Source: Variovorax sp. UMC13 (lineage in GTDB: Bacteria > Pseudomonadota > Gammaproteobacteria > Burkholderiales > Burkholderiaceae_C). Taken from it: 64,000 bases of DNA. A model generated the notes under the pieces. That model saw only the letters and a program-made list of their open reading frames with translations, was not told where the DNA came from and made no database searches. The stretch lies in contig NZ_LZZW01000010.1 of the NCBI RefSeq assembly GCF_014170375.1, positions 124,001 to 188,000 on the forward strand, given 5' to 3'. A program made the translations under genes and the position numbers. This document shows positions 18,621-27,403 of this stretch, in pieces (the stretch's first letter is position 1; each line of letters opens with the position of its first letter).

Positions 18621-18824
18621 TCAGGAAATGCGTCTTACCGAAATCTGGTCTATCAGGCCATCGGCCACGTGGCGATACTCACCGATGTAGCCGTCGATCG
18701 TTCCGGCTTCGAGTTGCCTTGCAAACCCGTGGAACTCTGGATCGCTCATCCCCAGTTCTCGCGCCTGAAGAGCGACGGACTGGCCAATCTTCAACCCCTT
18801 GACCTTGTCTTGAAACCTGTTCAC
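18621..18824 (-). CDS. Small hypothetical protein
   Basis: A 67-residue protein from a GTG at 18,824 that overlaps the zinc-ribbon gene stop (GTGA). It begins VNRFQDKVKGLKIGQSVALQ and is soluble and mixed helical. No family is recognised. Confidence 0.6.
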   Translation of the reverse strand: MNRFQDKVKGLKIGQSVALQARELGMSDPEFHGFARQLEAGTIDGYIGEYRHVADGLIDQISVRRIS

Positions 18825-19057
18825 AGCACGACCACCCTTTCGCCTTTGAGCAGGCAGGCCGCGCAGAGGATCTGCTTGGTCCCGCCGGAGGCCTTGCCCC
18901 CGGAGAACAGCATACCGGTCTTCGTCTCGATCATCTCCCTGCCGCCGCAGCGCGGGCACTGGATCAGGCTCGCGGGCCGGGGCATCGCCTTGACGCGCTG
19001 GCGCACCTTCTCGGCGGGAGAGGGTTCAGCGGGTGGGACGAGCTTGAGGCGGGGCAC
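18821..19057 (-). CDS. Small zinc-ribbon protein
   Basis: A 78-residue protein with two cysteine pairs, CPRC near residue 34 and CAAC near residue 66, which could bind one zinc. The start is GTG and lies 9 bp after the stop of the preceding gene. Many phages carry such proteins near the head genes; the role is unknown. Confidence 0.65.
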   Translation of the reverse strand: MPRLKLVPPAEPSPAEKVRQRVKAMPRPASLIQCPRCGGREMIETKTGMLFSGGKASGGTKQILCAACLLKGERVVVL

Positions 19058-19066
19058 GCCGGGATT

Positions 19067-19327
19067 CTATGCAGTCTGGCCCTCCAGCCGACCGTAGCAG
19101 TGAAAGAGCGTGGGCTTGCGGCAGCCGCCGAAGATCGCGTGGATCGACCGAAAGCGAAGCTGGAAGCTGGCCACCTCTGTGCCGTCATGGTTCAACTGCA
19201 GCGGCTCGTGACAGCACTCGACGATGCCAGCGTCCACGTCGATCGACAGCACCTTGTTGAGTCGCTCGACGCGATCAACGTCATAGACCAGCGTTGACCG
19301 CTCGACGTTCCCATTGCCGTATTTCAT
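19067..19327 (-). CDS. Small hypothetical protein
   Basis: An 86-residue protein whose ATG at 19,327 overlaps the stop of the head morphogenesis gene (ATGA). It starts MKYGNGNVERSTLVYDVDRV. It is not recognised, but the coupled start makes it likely to be real. Confidence 0.65.
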   Translation of the reverse strand: MKYGNGNVERSTLVYDVDRVERLNKVLSIDVDAGIVECCHEPLQLNHDGTEVASFQLRFRSIHAIFGGCRKPTLFHCYGRLEGQTA

Positions 19328-20439
19328 AGCCCTGCCCTCTTGAATGCCGCCGCATCACGCGCGCGCAGCACATCCAGGTCGATCCACTCGCCGCGCGACG
19401 TGTAGAAGCTGTCGAAGGGCAGCTGGCCCTCCCGCATCAGCTTCCCGCGCGTCGGGCCAACGACCTCATCCTGCCGGGCCGCCGACTGCTTCTGCAGCCA
19501 GTCGCCGTAGCTCATCTCCGCGGCCACCTGGCCGTCCATGCTCGCGCGCTCGGCTGGCGCCAGTTCGTCGATGTCGATGCCGAGCTCGCGGAAGCTCTTG
19601 GTCTTCGGCGCGCTGCTCGAGCGGCACCGCCAGTGCAGCCGGCCCGGGCCCTGCAGCCAGGGAATCGAGTGGCCGACCGGCTTGTGGTCGACCGTGTACT
19701 GCTTGCCGTCGCGGATCCGGCACATCTCCGAGGTGCGCAGGTCCAGCGTTGACACCCACGACAGCGAGGCGATCAGCTGCTCGTTGGCGTTGTAGAACTC
19801 GTCGCGGGCCATCGCCGCCGTGTGGCTCACCGCCGTGCGGACGACAGCCTCTACCTCGACGCGGCCGCGGTTCACGATGCCGTCGCTGTAGCCCTTCGCC
19901 CGGGTGCCGCGCACTGCCTGCACGATCTGGCTGTTCGTCTTGCCCTGCAGGAAACCGTCGCGCACGGTGTTCCTGATCTGCGCCATGCGCGTGGGCTCGA
20001 TGGCCGCGGCCCAGGACTGCAGCAGGCGGCCCTGGAAAGGCCGGCTCAGCGCCGCGGCATAGGCCTGCTGCACGCTGATCGCGCGGACGGGCACATGCGC
20101 CTGCACGCCGGTCGGGATCGTCGCCGTGAACAGGTCACGCTGGTAGACCGCCTCGTACTCGGCCAGGCGCCGCATCTCGTCCGGGATGGCTCGCCCGATC
20201 GCGTTGTAGGCCTCCAGGTTCAGCGCGCGGACGGAGCCAAGCAGCACTTCTAGGCGATCCAGGGTGAAGGTCGACGGCTCGACCTGCTCGAGCGCCTGGC
20301 TCAGCGCCGCGGCCAGCTGCGCATCGGTGCGGTTGAGGATGGCGATGATGCGGCGCACAACGCCGGTGCTGTACTGCTGCAGGCTGACGGCGTGGTCGAC
20401 CTCGGCGTCGAGCAGCTTCTCGTTGACGGTCTTGGCCAT
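19324..20439 (-). CDS. Head morphogenesis protein, SPP1 gp7 / Mu F-like
   Basis: This 371-residue protein matches the phage Mu F / SPP1 gp7 family, minor head proteins bound to the portal. The conserved part (about residues 230-275) holds TSEMCRIRDGKQY, PWLQGPGRLHWRCRSS and a preceding HTAAMARDEFY. It lies directly downstream of the portal gene, and the two overlap as TGATG. Confidence 0.9.
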   Translation of the reverse strand: MAKTVNEKLLDAEVDHAVSLQQYSTGVVRRIIAILNRTDAQLAAALSQALEQVEPSTFTLDRLEVLLGSVRALNLEAYNAIGRAIPDEMRRLAEYEAVYQRDLFTATIPTGVQAHVPVRAISVQQAYAAALSRPFQGRLLQSWAAAIEPTRMAQIRNTVRDGFLQGKTNSQIVQAVRGTRAKGYSDGIVNRGRVEVEAVVRTAVSHTAAMARDEFYNANEQLIASLSWVSTLDLRTSEMCRIRDGKQYTVDHKPVGHSIPWLQGPGRLHWRCRSSSAPKTKSFRELGIDIDELAPAERASMDGQVAAEMSYGDWLQKQSAARQDEVVGPTRGKLMREGQLPFDSFYTSRGEWIDLDVLRARDAAAFKRAGL

Positions 20440-21884
20440 CAGGCGACCACCGGATCAGGTTCTCCAGGCTTCTTCTTCGGCAGGCCCGTCAGAGGGTCGA
20501 TGTTCGGGTCGTCGGTCAGCGTGCCGAGCGCCGGTCCCTCCTCTTCCACCGCGGCCAGCTCGGTCTCGGGGTCGATGTCGGCCGCCAGCATGCCGCGGCG
20601 CTGCTGCTCGCGGATCGCCGTCTCCTTGGTGATCAGGCCGGACTGCTGCATGGACAGGACCAGCTGCGCGCTGGCATCGCTCAGGCTGCCGGCGCCGAAG
20701 TCCTTGAACAGGCTGGCGTGGCCACCCTGCGCGACCCTGACCCAGTCGGCCATGTACTGCAGCACCTGGTCGAGCCCGTCTTCGAACGACTCTGTGATGC
20801 GCTGCAGGTCGCTCTTGTTGCCCTCGGCGTCGTTGTTGGCCTGCGTGGCCGACTTCTGCTCGCCCGGCTTCACGACCAGCAGCTCAGCGCCGGTCTGCAC
20901 CATCTGGTCCTCGAGCTTCTCGAGCGAGGTCTGGCCGGCATCGATGGCGGCGCCCGTGTGCTCGACGAACTTCATGTCGCCGTTCAGCGGGATCTTCACT
21001 GCGGTCGACGCGCCGACGGTCAGCGTCGAGTCGTCATCTGCGCCGATGATGGCCAGGATCGGCACGCGCGCCACGTGCAATATCGTGTCCTGGTCGCTCT
21101 GGCTCTGCCAGTGCTTGACGTTCAGGTGGGCCAGGTCGAGCAGTGGGCTGATGCCCTGCATGAAGGCCAGCTTCTTGCCGTAGAACGGGACGAAGGGGAT
21201 CTCGGTCAGGGTGTTGGTGCCCCCTTCTTCGAGGGTCCATTCGTCTTCGGCCTTCACGGCCGGCATGTAGACTTTCCAGGTGCCGCGCTCGAGCACACGC
21301 ACGCGGGGCTCATGCTTCACGCCGAACTCGCCGTCGGGCACTTCCTTCGTCTCGGCGATGCGCAGCTGGGTCAGGCGCGTGGCGCCGTCGGCCCGCTCCG
21401 ACTTCCAGCCCAGGATCTGGCCGTGACGGATGAAGACCAAGTACGGCCGAACACCGAGCGCGCGCTCCTGCTGCAGCGTCTTCACGTCTTCCCCGACCTT
21501 CGGGTAGTCCACCAACACGCCGCAGATGCCGAAGCCCAGGGCCTCGGTCATGACGCCCGCGGCGAACGAGTGCAGGCTGTTGCCCTGCTGGTCGGCGTCG
21601 TCGCACCACTCCTTGATCTTCGCCGGCACGTCCTCGGCCAGCGTGAGCTGCTTGGAGAACGGCTTGCCGCTCATGACGCCGATGGTGCGGCCGAACGCCG
21701 GGAACAGCGTGGCGACGCTCAGGCGGATGTTGTAGCTGGCGGGCTCCTCGTTCGGCCACTTGGGCAGGTAGGTGGCGCCGGCGGCGCGCATCGCCACGGT
21801 GCCGCCCAGCAGCGCCTCCGCGACGGGCCAGTTCGCCGCCATCGCGACGACCTCGGAGGATTGATCTTGTACTTTGAGGGCCAT
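20439..21884 (-). CDS. Portal protein (DUF4055-like)
   Basis: A 481-residue portal protein. It is recognised by its place between the terminase and the Mu F-like protein and by the N-terminal pattern AGATYLPKWPNEEPASYNIR, typical of DUF4055 portals. The protein forms the dodecameric ring through which DNA is packaged and leaves. The last 80 residues are acidic and proline-rich. It starts at an ATG 9 bp after the terminase stop. Confidence 0.88.
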   Translation of the reverse strand: MALKVQDQSSEVVAMAANWPVAEALLGGTVAMRAAGATYLPKWPNEEPASYNIRLSVATLFPAFGRTIGVMSGKPFSKQLTLAEDVPAKIKEWCDDADQQGNSLHSFAAGVMTEALGFGICGVLVDYPKVGEDVKTLQQERALGVRPYLVFIRHGQILGWKSERADGATRLTQLRIAETKEVPDGEFGVKHEPRVRVLERGTWKVYMPAVKAEDEWTLEEGGTNTLTEIPFVPFYGKKLAFMQGISPLLDLAHLNVKHWQSQSDQDTILHVARVPILAIIGADDDSTLTVGASTAVKIPLNGDMKFVEHTGAAIDAGQTSLEKLEDQMVQTGAELLVVKPGEQKSATQANNDAEGNKSDLQRITESFEDGLDQVLQYMADWVRVAQGGHASLFKDFGAGSLSDASAQLVLSMQQSGLITKETAIREQQRRGMLAADIDPETELAAVEEEGPALGTLTDDPNIDPLTGLPKKKPGEPDPVVA

Positions 21885-21893
21885 GCGGCGTCC

Positions 21894-23177
21894 TTACATG
21901 CGAAGTGGCGTGACGACGGCCGTGCGCTTGACGATCGGGAACCGCTTCACCAGGAAGTAGCCGATCGCATCATTCGGGTGGTCGTGGCCGGTGCTCTTGT
22001 CCGGCTCGCCATTCGTGCCCCAGGCCTGCTGCTCCTGCGCCTCGGTCAGCGCCGGGCAGGCGTCGGTGTTGACCTTCCAGCGGCGCACGCCATCAGCGTT
22101 CAGCGCCATCGCGTCTACCGCGTTCACACGGTCCTTCACGGCCGGGTTCGCAGGGTTCACGCTGATCGTGAAGCCCGCTTGCTTGAGGATGCTCAGGTCG
22201 GACTCGCTGGCGTTCTTGCTGCTGGTGTTGCCGCCGCTGGCGTCAGGGTAGATCGTGACCGCGTGGCCCTTGTCCTTGAAGCGCTCCTTCAGCATTCGCG
22301 CCATAGTCGGGGTGTCTCGCACCTTGGTGAGCTCCTCGAGCGTCAGCGGCAGGTCATCGCGGATCACGCTGACCGTCGCCGTCATGTTCAGCACGTTGAA
22401 GTCGAGCCCGACGTGCAGCGGCTCGCTCGGCCGGATGGTCTCACCCGTGTGGTTCAGCACCCGGTCGAAGTTCGGGTACACGCTGCCGCTGGTCAGGTTG
22501 GTGAACAGCCCGCGGATGTACGCCTGGATGAGCTGCGGCGGGTAGCTGGCCAGCAGCGACGAGATGTAGTCGGCCGGCAGGTTCTTCGCGTTCTCGTAGG
22601 TGCTGGCGTGCACGAGGCCGTACAGCCCGGCCAGGTGCGGCTTGTCGCGCACAGCCTTCACGAACTGCTGGTAGACGAACTTGAAGCCCTCGGGCGTGGT
22701 CGTCACGTCGACGCCGTTCTTCAGGCCGTCCACGCTGTAGCGCATGCGCGCGATGATCTTGCGCCAGGCCGTCTCGGCCTTCACCGCCTTCATCACGTCC
22801 AGCTCGTCGATGACCGCATGGCCGATCTTGAAGCCCACGATGTCGCCCGGCTTCTCCATCGACCGGCACAGGATCGTGCCGCGGAAGTTGCCGTTCGAGT
22901 AGAGGTGGACCTCCTTGTTGCTCTCGTGGATGTCTGCCGTCAGGCCCCAGTCGAATGCCGACTCCTCAATGGCCGGATAGAAGATGTCCCGGATCTGTGC
23001 GTAGGTCGGTGCGAAGTAGCCGCTGTCGACCTTGGGCCACTCCCATGCGTGGCTGCACAGCGCGGCGCTGCCCGCCCGGGTCTTGCCACTGCCGAACCCT
23101 GCGACGAAGGCCCGGTACTTGTGGGGCAGCGCGAGGAAACGGGCCTGCGGCCTATTGAGCTTCGGGGAGACTTGCAT
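21894..23177 (-). CDS. terL: Terminase large subunit
   Basis: A 427-residue packaging ATPase and nuclease. The Walker A motif GFGSGKT lies at residues 27-33, and Walker B (VIDELDVM) near 120. The C-terminal RNase H-like nuclease shows GLDFNVLNMTATV, YPDASGG and a final HPNDAIGYF. The start overlaps the small subunit gene by 26 bp. It cuts and packages the concatemer into proheads. Confidence 0.95.
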   Translation of the reverse strand: MQVSPKLNRPQARFLALPHKYRAFVAGFGSGKTRAGSAALCSHAWEWPKVDSGYFAPTYAQIRDIFYPAIEESAFDWGLTADIHESNKEVHLYSNGNFRGTILCRSMEKPGDIVGFKIGHAVIDELDVMKAVKAETAWRKIIARMRYSVDGLKNGVDVTTTPEGFKFVYQQFVKAVRDKPHLAGLYGLVHASTYENAKNLPADYISSLLASYPPQLIQAYIRGLFTNLTSGSVYPNFDRVLNHTGETIRPSEPLHVGLDFNVLNMTATVSVIRDDLPLTLEELTKVRDTPTMARMLKERFKDKGHAVTIYPDASGGNTSSKNASESDLSILKQAGFTISVNPANPAVKDRVNAVDAMALNADGVRRWKVNTDACPALTEAQEQQAWGTNGEPDKSTGHDHPNDAIGYFLVKRFPIVKRTAVVTPLRM

Positions 23178-23697
23178 CTTCGACCTGCACCACGATGCGC
23201 ACAGGCGTGACCGGCGTTGCCTGGTTCACCAGCTTCACCGAGTCTTTGTTCGCGTTCAGCAGGCTCAGCGGGCCGAACAGCGCGTCGTTGCCCAGCTTGG
23301 TCAGCGCGCCAAAGCGCTGCAGGGCCGCCAGCGACTTCTCCGGCTCGGCGTCGTCGATCTTCTGCACCTGGTCGTGTGCGATGCCATGCAGGCGGTGCGC
23401 GCTGGCTGCGGCCAGTTCTGCGGCGCCGGCGACGTGCGTGGAGATGTTGCGCAGTCGGTCTGCGAGCGTGATTGCCGACGCCTGTTCGGAAAGCGTCAGA
23501 GACTTGAGAGAGTCCTCGGCGGCAAGTAGTTGATTCGCAACGGTTTTCACCTTTCCGACGGATTCGGAAAAGCGTTCGGAAATGGTCGCGCGGCTGACCT
23601 TGAACTCTTTGGCGAGGGCCGAGGCCTTTTCACCTGCGACGAGGCGCCGGCCGATCTGCTCCCACTGCTTGTCGGTGAGCTTGGAGGGACGTCCCAT
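23152..23697 (-). CDS. terS: Terminase small subunit
   Basis: A 181-residue protein directly upstream of terL. The N terminus is a helix-turn-helix of resolvase-like type (LTDKQWEQIGRRLVAGEKAS, then VSRATISERF), which would bind the packaging site. I start it at the ATG at 23,697, which has AAGGA 8 nt upstream, and treat the longer open frame as an artefact. Confidence 0.88.
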   Translation of the reverse strand: MGRPSKLTDKQWEQIGRRLVAGEKASALAKEFKVSRATISERFSESVGKVKTVANQLLAAEDSLKSLTLSEQASAITLADRLRNISTHVAGAAELAAASAHRLHGIAHDQVQKIDDAEPEKSLAALQRFGALTKLGNDALFGPLSLLNANKDSVKLVNQATPVTPVRIVVQVEDASLPEAQ

Positions 23698-24165
23698 GGT
23701 GAATCCTTGGAGGGGGCCGGCACGCCGCCGGCGTCCCTGGGAGAAGGGCATATAGCCGGCGGCGGTCGGGGGCGCACCGTTGACCCGACGGGTAGGCGCT
23801 GCGGGTTGAGCAATCGGCAGACGGCAGCGAAGTGGGAAGGCTGCTTGCCGACGAAAGCGCTCGGAGATTGAATTCGGAAGCCCTCCAGCCCGGCCGCTCG
23901 CCATCGAGTGGCGTGCGTGCGGACCTTCATCAGGCGGCGGCGGGCCGTTCTAGTCGTTGGGCTAACCCTAGCCCTGTGCTCGGCGCCCCAAGGACTGCCG
24001 GCGCGTGCGGTGGATCACCGAACTGCGCGCCGGCCCGTCGGAGCTGGTGCCTGACCTTGCACTGCGAGTGATCACCGCCGGCTGTCGCCGAAACTGTTTG
24101 CGCAGGGCTGCGCGCCATGGTCAACCCTGCAGTGCATCTAGACTGGGCCAAATCCTGGAGGGGAC
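23698..24165. other. Noncoding region upstream of terminase
   Basis: 468 bp without a convincing gene lie between terS and the plus-strand cargo gene. A packaging site (cos or pac) and a late promoter would be expected here, but I cannot identify either from the sequence. Confidence 0.5.
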
Positions 24166-24675
24166 ATGGCTACCGAAAACATTGCGCTCGTCATCAGCGT
24201 GGCTTCCGCAGCCATCGCCTCCGTTTCGCTCGGGTGGAACATCTACCGGGATCTGGTGTTCCGGGCGCGGGCGCTGGTGTCCGTGTCCGTCGTGAACCTC
24301 ATCGCTGGGAATGGGGAGCCGCCTGAATCGTGGCCGACGTACATCTCGATCAACATCGCCAACATGGGCCCAGGGCCGATACGGGTGCAGTCGATCAACG
24401 CGCAGACGGGGCGCTGGTACTGGCGAGTGCTACGGAAAAGGTGGAAGCACGCTTTCATCGCCGACGATTCAAACAATCCCTTGAGCCACCGCATTCCATG
24501 CAAGCTGGAAGTTGGCGACAGCGCCTCTTTTCTCCTGCCCTTCGACAAGAACTGCTTTCTCAGCGGCGACTTCCATCGCGTCGGCCTGCGTGACACGTAT
24601 GGCCGCAGCCTGTGGGCCCCGGAGAACCAGCTTCGCGCCGCGCAGAAAAAGTTCCGAGAAGCTTTCCCTGCGTGA
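24166..24675 (+). CDS. Membrane-anchored hypothetical protein, moron candidate
   Basis: A 169-residue protein with one N-terminal membrane segment (about 5-27, ENIALVISVASAAIASVSLG) followed by a soluble beta-rich domain that contains several aromatic residues. The ribosome-binding site GGAGGGG lies just before the ATG. It is transcribed against the late and early operons and is followed by a strong terminator. That layout is typical of a moron, an independently transcribed cargo gene. Its function is unknown. Confidence 0.72.
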   Translation: MATENIALVISVASAAIASVSLGWNIYRDLVFRARALVSVSVVNLIAGNGEPPESWPTYISINIANMGPGPIRVQSINAQTGRWYWRVLRKRWKHAFIADDSNNPLSHRIPCKLEVGDSASFLLPFDKNCFLSGDFHRVGLRDTYGRSLWAPENQLRAAQKKFREAFPA

Positions 24676-24678
24676 AAC

Positions 24679-24717
24679 GAAAAAGCCGCCGAACATTGCT
24701 GTCGGGCGGCTGTTTTT
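24679..24717 (+). terminator. Bidirectional intrinsic terminator
   Basis: AGCCGCC (24,684-24,690) and GGCGGCT (24,705-24,711) form a stem with five A upstream and five T downstream, so it can work on both strands. It ends the moron and could also stop the leftward early operon. Confidence 0.82.
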
Positions 24718-24769
24718 GGAGGCACCTATCCCCCACGGCCGGAAATGTAGCAGATTCTTGCGCGCAGCG

Positions 24770-25174
24770 CTACAGCACGCCTGCCGCCATGAGCCGGCGA
24801 GTCAGGATGTTCCGGGCCTCCTGGATCACGATGCCGAGCTCGAGCGGGTCGGCCGGCAGGCGCGGGCTGTTCCACACCTTCGCGCCCGTGCACGCGTTGC
24901 GCGCCAGGATGTAGATGGCCGACCGGTGGGGCTCGTCCATTCCGCCCTGGGCCCGGCTGTCGCCGCCGACCTGGAAGTCCACCGCCTTCATCTTCTGCTG
25001 CTCGACCTCGCGGTCGTAGATGTCGTCGGACGAGTCCCAGCCGCTTCGCGAGCGCGCTTCGCGGAAGGCCGGGTCGTCAAGGCGGTCGACGCCATTGATC
25101 GGCGCGCCGGACATCCAGTGGTGCCAGCGCGCGAGGATGTCGTCGAGGATCTGGTCGGCTTCGTTCATGTGCAT
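24770..25174 (-). CDS. Hypothetical protein at end of leftward early operon
   Basis: A 134-residue protein starting at an ATG with AAGGAG 5 nt upstream. The sequence begins MHMNEADQILDDILARWHHW. It overlaps the preceding gene by 10 bp. As the last gene before the terminase region, it could be a late-gene regulator or antiterminator, but I recognise no motif. Confidence 0.65.
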   Translation of the reverse strand: MHMNEADQILDDILARWHHWMSGAPINGVDRLDDPAFREARSRSGWDSSDDIYDREVEQQKMKAVDFQVGGDSRAQGGMDEPHRSAIYILARNACTGAKVWNSPRLPADPLELGIVIQEARNILTRRLMAAGVL

Positions 25175-25614
25175 TCGCTCTCCTTCTGCGGGCTGGGGAT
25201 GAGGGCCTGGAAGTCGCTGTAGTGGATGTGCTGCTGCTTCATCTTCAGCGTGAGATCGCAGGCGGCGGTGATCAGGCTGCGGCGGGCCAGGTCTGGCATG
25301 AGGCGCTCGACGGCTTCAAGGCCGGAGACGATCGAGGCGCGGCGCGTGGCCGGGATCTCGGCCTCACCTGCCTGGTCGTGCACGGCGTTGACGGCGCCGC
25401 GGATGATCCGGATCTCGGGGTGGTCGTAGGCAAAGCCGTCTGCGATGGCCGCGCCCAGCACCACGTACAGGACGCGGCCGGCGGCGTTCACCATGCCGTC
25501 GCTGTTGTCGCCGTAGAGGGCGTGGATCTGGGCGGTCAGCGCGGTCTGGTGCCAGGCCTGCTCGATCAAGGCGCGCTCGATCAGGCTCAGGGTGCGGGGC
25601 TGGCGACGCTTCAC
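25165..25614 (-). CDS. Hypothetical early protein
   Basis: A 149-residue, mainly helical protein from a GTG overlapping the preceding stop (GTGA). Its start is VKRRQPRTLSLIERALIEQA. It could be a phage late regulator by position, but no motif supports this. Confidence 0.65.
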   Translation of the reverse strand: MKRRQPRTLSLIERALIEQAWHQTALTAQIHALYGDNSDGMVNAAGRVLYVVLGAAIADGFAYDHPEIRIIRGAVNAVHDQAGEAEIPATRRASIVSGLEAVERLMPDLARRSLITAACDLTLKMKQQHIHYSDFQALIPSPQKESECT

Positions 25615-25841
25615 GTGGTCGCCTCCGCGGCAGCGCGCGTGAAGCGCCATCCGCCCTGGGCGTTGCGCTCGATGCAGCCCTTCCGCTCGAGCGCGCGCAG
25701 CTGTTCGAAAGCGCTGTTCACGCTGGCCCAGCCGAAGTGCGTGGCGATCGTGCGGTCGGTCGGCATGTTGTCGTTGGAGGCCTGGAACTCGCGCATGTAC
25801 GCCAGTACCGAGGCCTGCTTCTCGGTGAGAGCGGTGCTCAT
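25611..25841 (-). CDS. Winged helix-turn-helix DNA-binding protein (LexA-N-like)
   Basis: A 76-residue protein resembling the DNA-binding domain of LexA: LTEKQASVLAYMREFQ, then PTDRTIATHFGWASVNSAFE as the recognition helix region, and a C-terminal beta wing. The protease part of LexA is absent. It starts at an ATG that overlaps the preceding stop. It could regulate phage or host promoters. Confidence 0.75.
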   Translation of the reverse strand: MSTALTEKQASVLAYMREFQASNDNMPTDRTIATHFGWASVNSAFEQLRALERKGCIERNAQGGWRFTRAAAEATT

Positions 25842-26428
25842 GGGAGTTCTCCGAGCGGTGAGGCGTTGAGGTGATCGAGGGCCCACTGCGCGGCCGTACG
25901 GTCCTTGGGGTCAGCTGCCGCGCTGCCGGCGATGGCGCGCCACTCGCAGACCTGGGCCAGGTGGGCGGACATGAAGGCCAGCTGCTTCCGTGTGCCGTCG
26001 GCGCTCCCCTGGTCGAGCCAGCGGTGGCAGTTGAAGCAGCCCCAGGCCGAGTACTCGTCATCAGCCTTGCGCGCGCCGGCCTTGCCGTGGGCGCCGAGGT
26101 TGCTGTGGCAGGCCACGGTGGTGGCCGGGTCGAAGTTGCAGATGCCCGGCAGGCGGAAGAGGCAGGGCTTGCCGCGGGCCATGGCGAGGAGGTACGGGTT
26201 GCGGTGGGCCTCGGGCTTCGGCAGCGACATGGGAATTCCCATATCCGCATGGGCGTAGGTGCCGCGGCGCACGGCGGGCGCGGGCCGGTGCTCGCCGGTG
26301 GTCGAATCCGCCGGCAACCCGCATGCAGCCTCGATCTCTGCTGGTGCTCGCGTGGGCCAGGGTTTGCGATTCGGTGCAAGTCGGGGGCCCTTTGCATACT
26401 CGGGGCGCTTGAAGCCGGTGCGTTTCAT
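25838..26428 (-). CDS. DUF1364 (HNH-like) nuclease-domain protein
   Basis: A 196-residue protein related to the DUF1364 family found in the nin regions of lambdoid phages. The core GKPCLFRLPGICNFDPATTV, then HSNLGAHGKAGARKADD and CFNCHRWLDQG, carries the cysteines and histidines of a small HNH-type nuclease. I start it at 26,428, where ATG overlaps the preceding stop. A role in recombination or DNA processing is inferred. Confidence 0.8.
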   Translation of the reverse strand: MKRTGFKRPEYAKGPRLAPNRKPWPTRAPAEIEAACGLPADSTTGEHRPAPAVRRGTYAHADMGIPMSLPKPEAHRNPYLLAMARGKPCLFRLPGICNFDPATTVACHSNLGAHGKAGARKADDEYSAWGCFNCHRWLDQGSADGTRKQLAFMSAHLAQVCEWRAIAGSAAADPKDRTAAQWALDHLNASPLGELP

Positions 26429-26766
26429 TTGCGGCTGATCTCCGTCATCTCGCCACACTTGCGGCACTTGGTCTTGGAGCGCTCCGACAGCCGCTGCATC
26501 TCGTCTTGGTAGGCGGCGCGCGTGCGCATCCACTGGCTCTCCTGCCTCATCAGCCGCTCGAGCACAAACATCGGTGAGACCTCTTCGCCACAGGCCTTGC
26601 AGAAGCACTTTCCCGCGTCCGCGTCGACGGTGAAGGAAGTGAAGCTGTGCCGGCAATGGCTGTACGGCACTGCCTGCAGCATCGGCGCGTCGGTCAGCGC
26701 AGGGCGCGCCGTCACTGGCAGCGCGGTGACGGTGGTGTCATCGGGGTGGATGGGCGGGAGGTTCAT
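26425..26766 (-). CDS. Zinc-finger hypothetical protein
   Basis: A 113-residue protein with a Cys/His cluster in the middle (HCRHSF and CFCKACGEE, around residues 40-65) and a CRKCGE near the C terminus, so two zinc sites are possible. It starts at an ATG overlapping the ninB stop. Function unknown. Confidence 0.65.
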   Translation of the reverse strand: MNLPPIHPDDTTVTALPVTARPALTDAPMLQAVPYSHCRHSFTSFTVDADAGKCFCKACGEEVSPMFVLERLMRQESQWMRTRAAYQDEMQRLSERSKTKCRKCGEMTEISRK

Positions 26767-27254
26767 CTCTGCATCGCCTCGTACTGCGCGCGCTCGGCGC
26801 GGGATGGTGTCCAGCGAACGCCGTTCTCGGCGCCGTAGGCCTGCAGCCACTCGATGAAGCCGGCCGCCAGGCGGGTGTTGAAGTTGCGGGTCTGCTCGCC
26901 GACCATCACAAAGCCAGGGTGGTTCAGCGCGGGCACGAGCTCGATGTCGCCGAAGCGGGACCAGCTGTCGCGGAACTGGGGGTCGTCCTTGGTCTCGTAC
27001 TTGAAGGCATCGACCAGCACGCGCTTCCAGGAAATGGCCGGCAGCTGCTTGCCAAACAGGCGGCACTGGGCGGCGATGTCGTTCAGCATCGCGTGGTACT
27101 TCTCCTCCTGCAGCCGGCTCTTGGTGTCCTTCCGGCGCTTGAGGGTCAGCTCGATGGAGTGACCGGCCTGCAGGTCTTCCTGCACGTCGCTCGCATACCA
27201 GGACCGCACGACGGCCTTGTACTGGTCAGGGCTGGTGATGGTCACGGTCTTCAC
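26763..27254 (-). CDS. ninB: NinB-like recombination protein
   Basis: A 163-residue NinB (lambda Orf) family protein, a recombination mediator that aids phage recombination. The central part RRKDTKSRLQEEKYHAMLND with AISWKRVLVDAFK is typical. The start is GTG and overlaps the preceding stop (GTGA). Neighbouring RuvC-like and DUF1364 genes complete a nin-like module. Confidence 0.87.
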   Translation of the reverse strand: MKTVTITSPDQYKAVVRSWYASDVQEDLQAGHSIELTLKRRKDTKSRLQEEKYHAMLNDIAAQCRLFGKQLPAISWKRVLVDAFKYETKDDPQFRDSWSRFGDIELVPALNHPGFVMVGEQTRNFNTRLAAGFIEWLQAYGAENGVRWTPSRAERAQYEAMQR

Positions 27255-27403
27255 GGCCGCACCTCATGCACGCGGAACACCACGCCGCCGATCGTGATGC
27301 GCTGGCCGACGGTGACGAAGAGCGGCGGCACGCGGCGCTCGTCGATCTCGATCGACATGGGCCGCCACTTGCCGCGGCCGATGGGCTTGAGGATGAGGCT
27401 CAC
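27251..27403 (-). CDS. Small hypothetical protein
   Basis: A 50-residue protein from a GTG at 27,403 overlapping the DUF4406-like stop. It ends GGVVFRVHEVRP and is likely beta-rich. The coupled start and stop support expression. Confidence 0.6.
   Translation of the reverse strand: MSLILKPIGRGKWRPMSIEIDERRVPPLFVTVGQRITIGGVVFRVHEVRP

Noticed and set aside
20718..23210. 830-codon plus-strand frame over portal and terminase
   Set aside because: Antisense to two genes with clear motifs; the composition is that of a GC-rich shadow frame.
24770..25174. Antiterminator Q by position
   Set aside because: The position would fit, but no zinc-finger or Q-like motif is visible, so I call it hypothetical.
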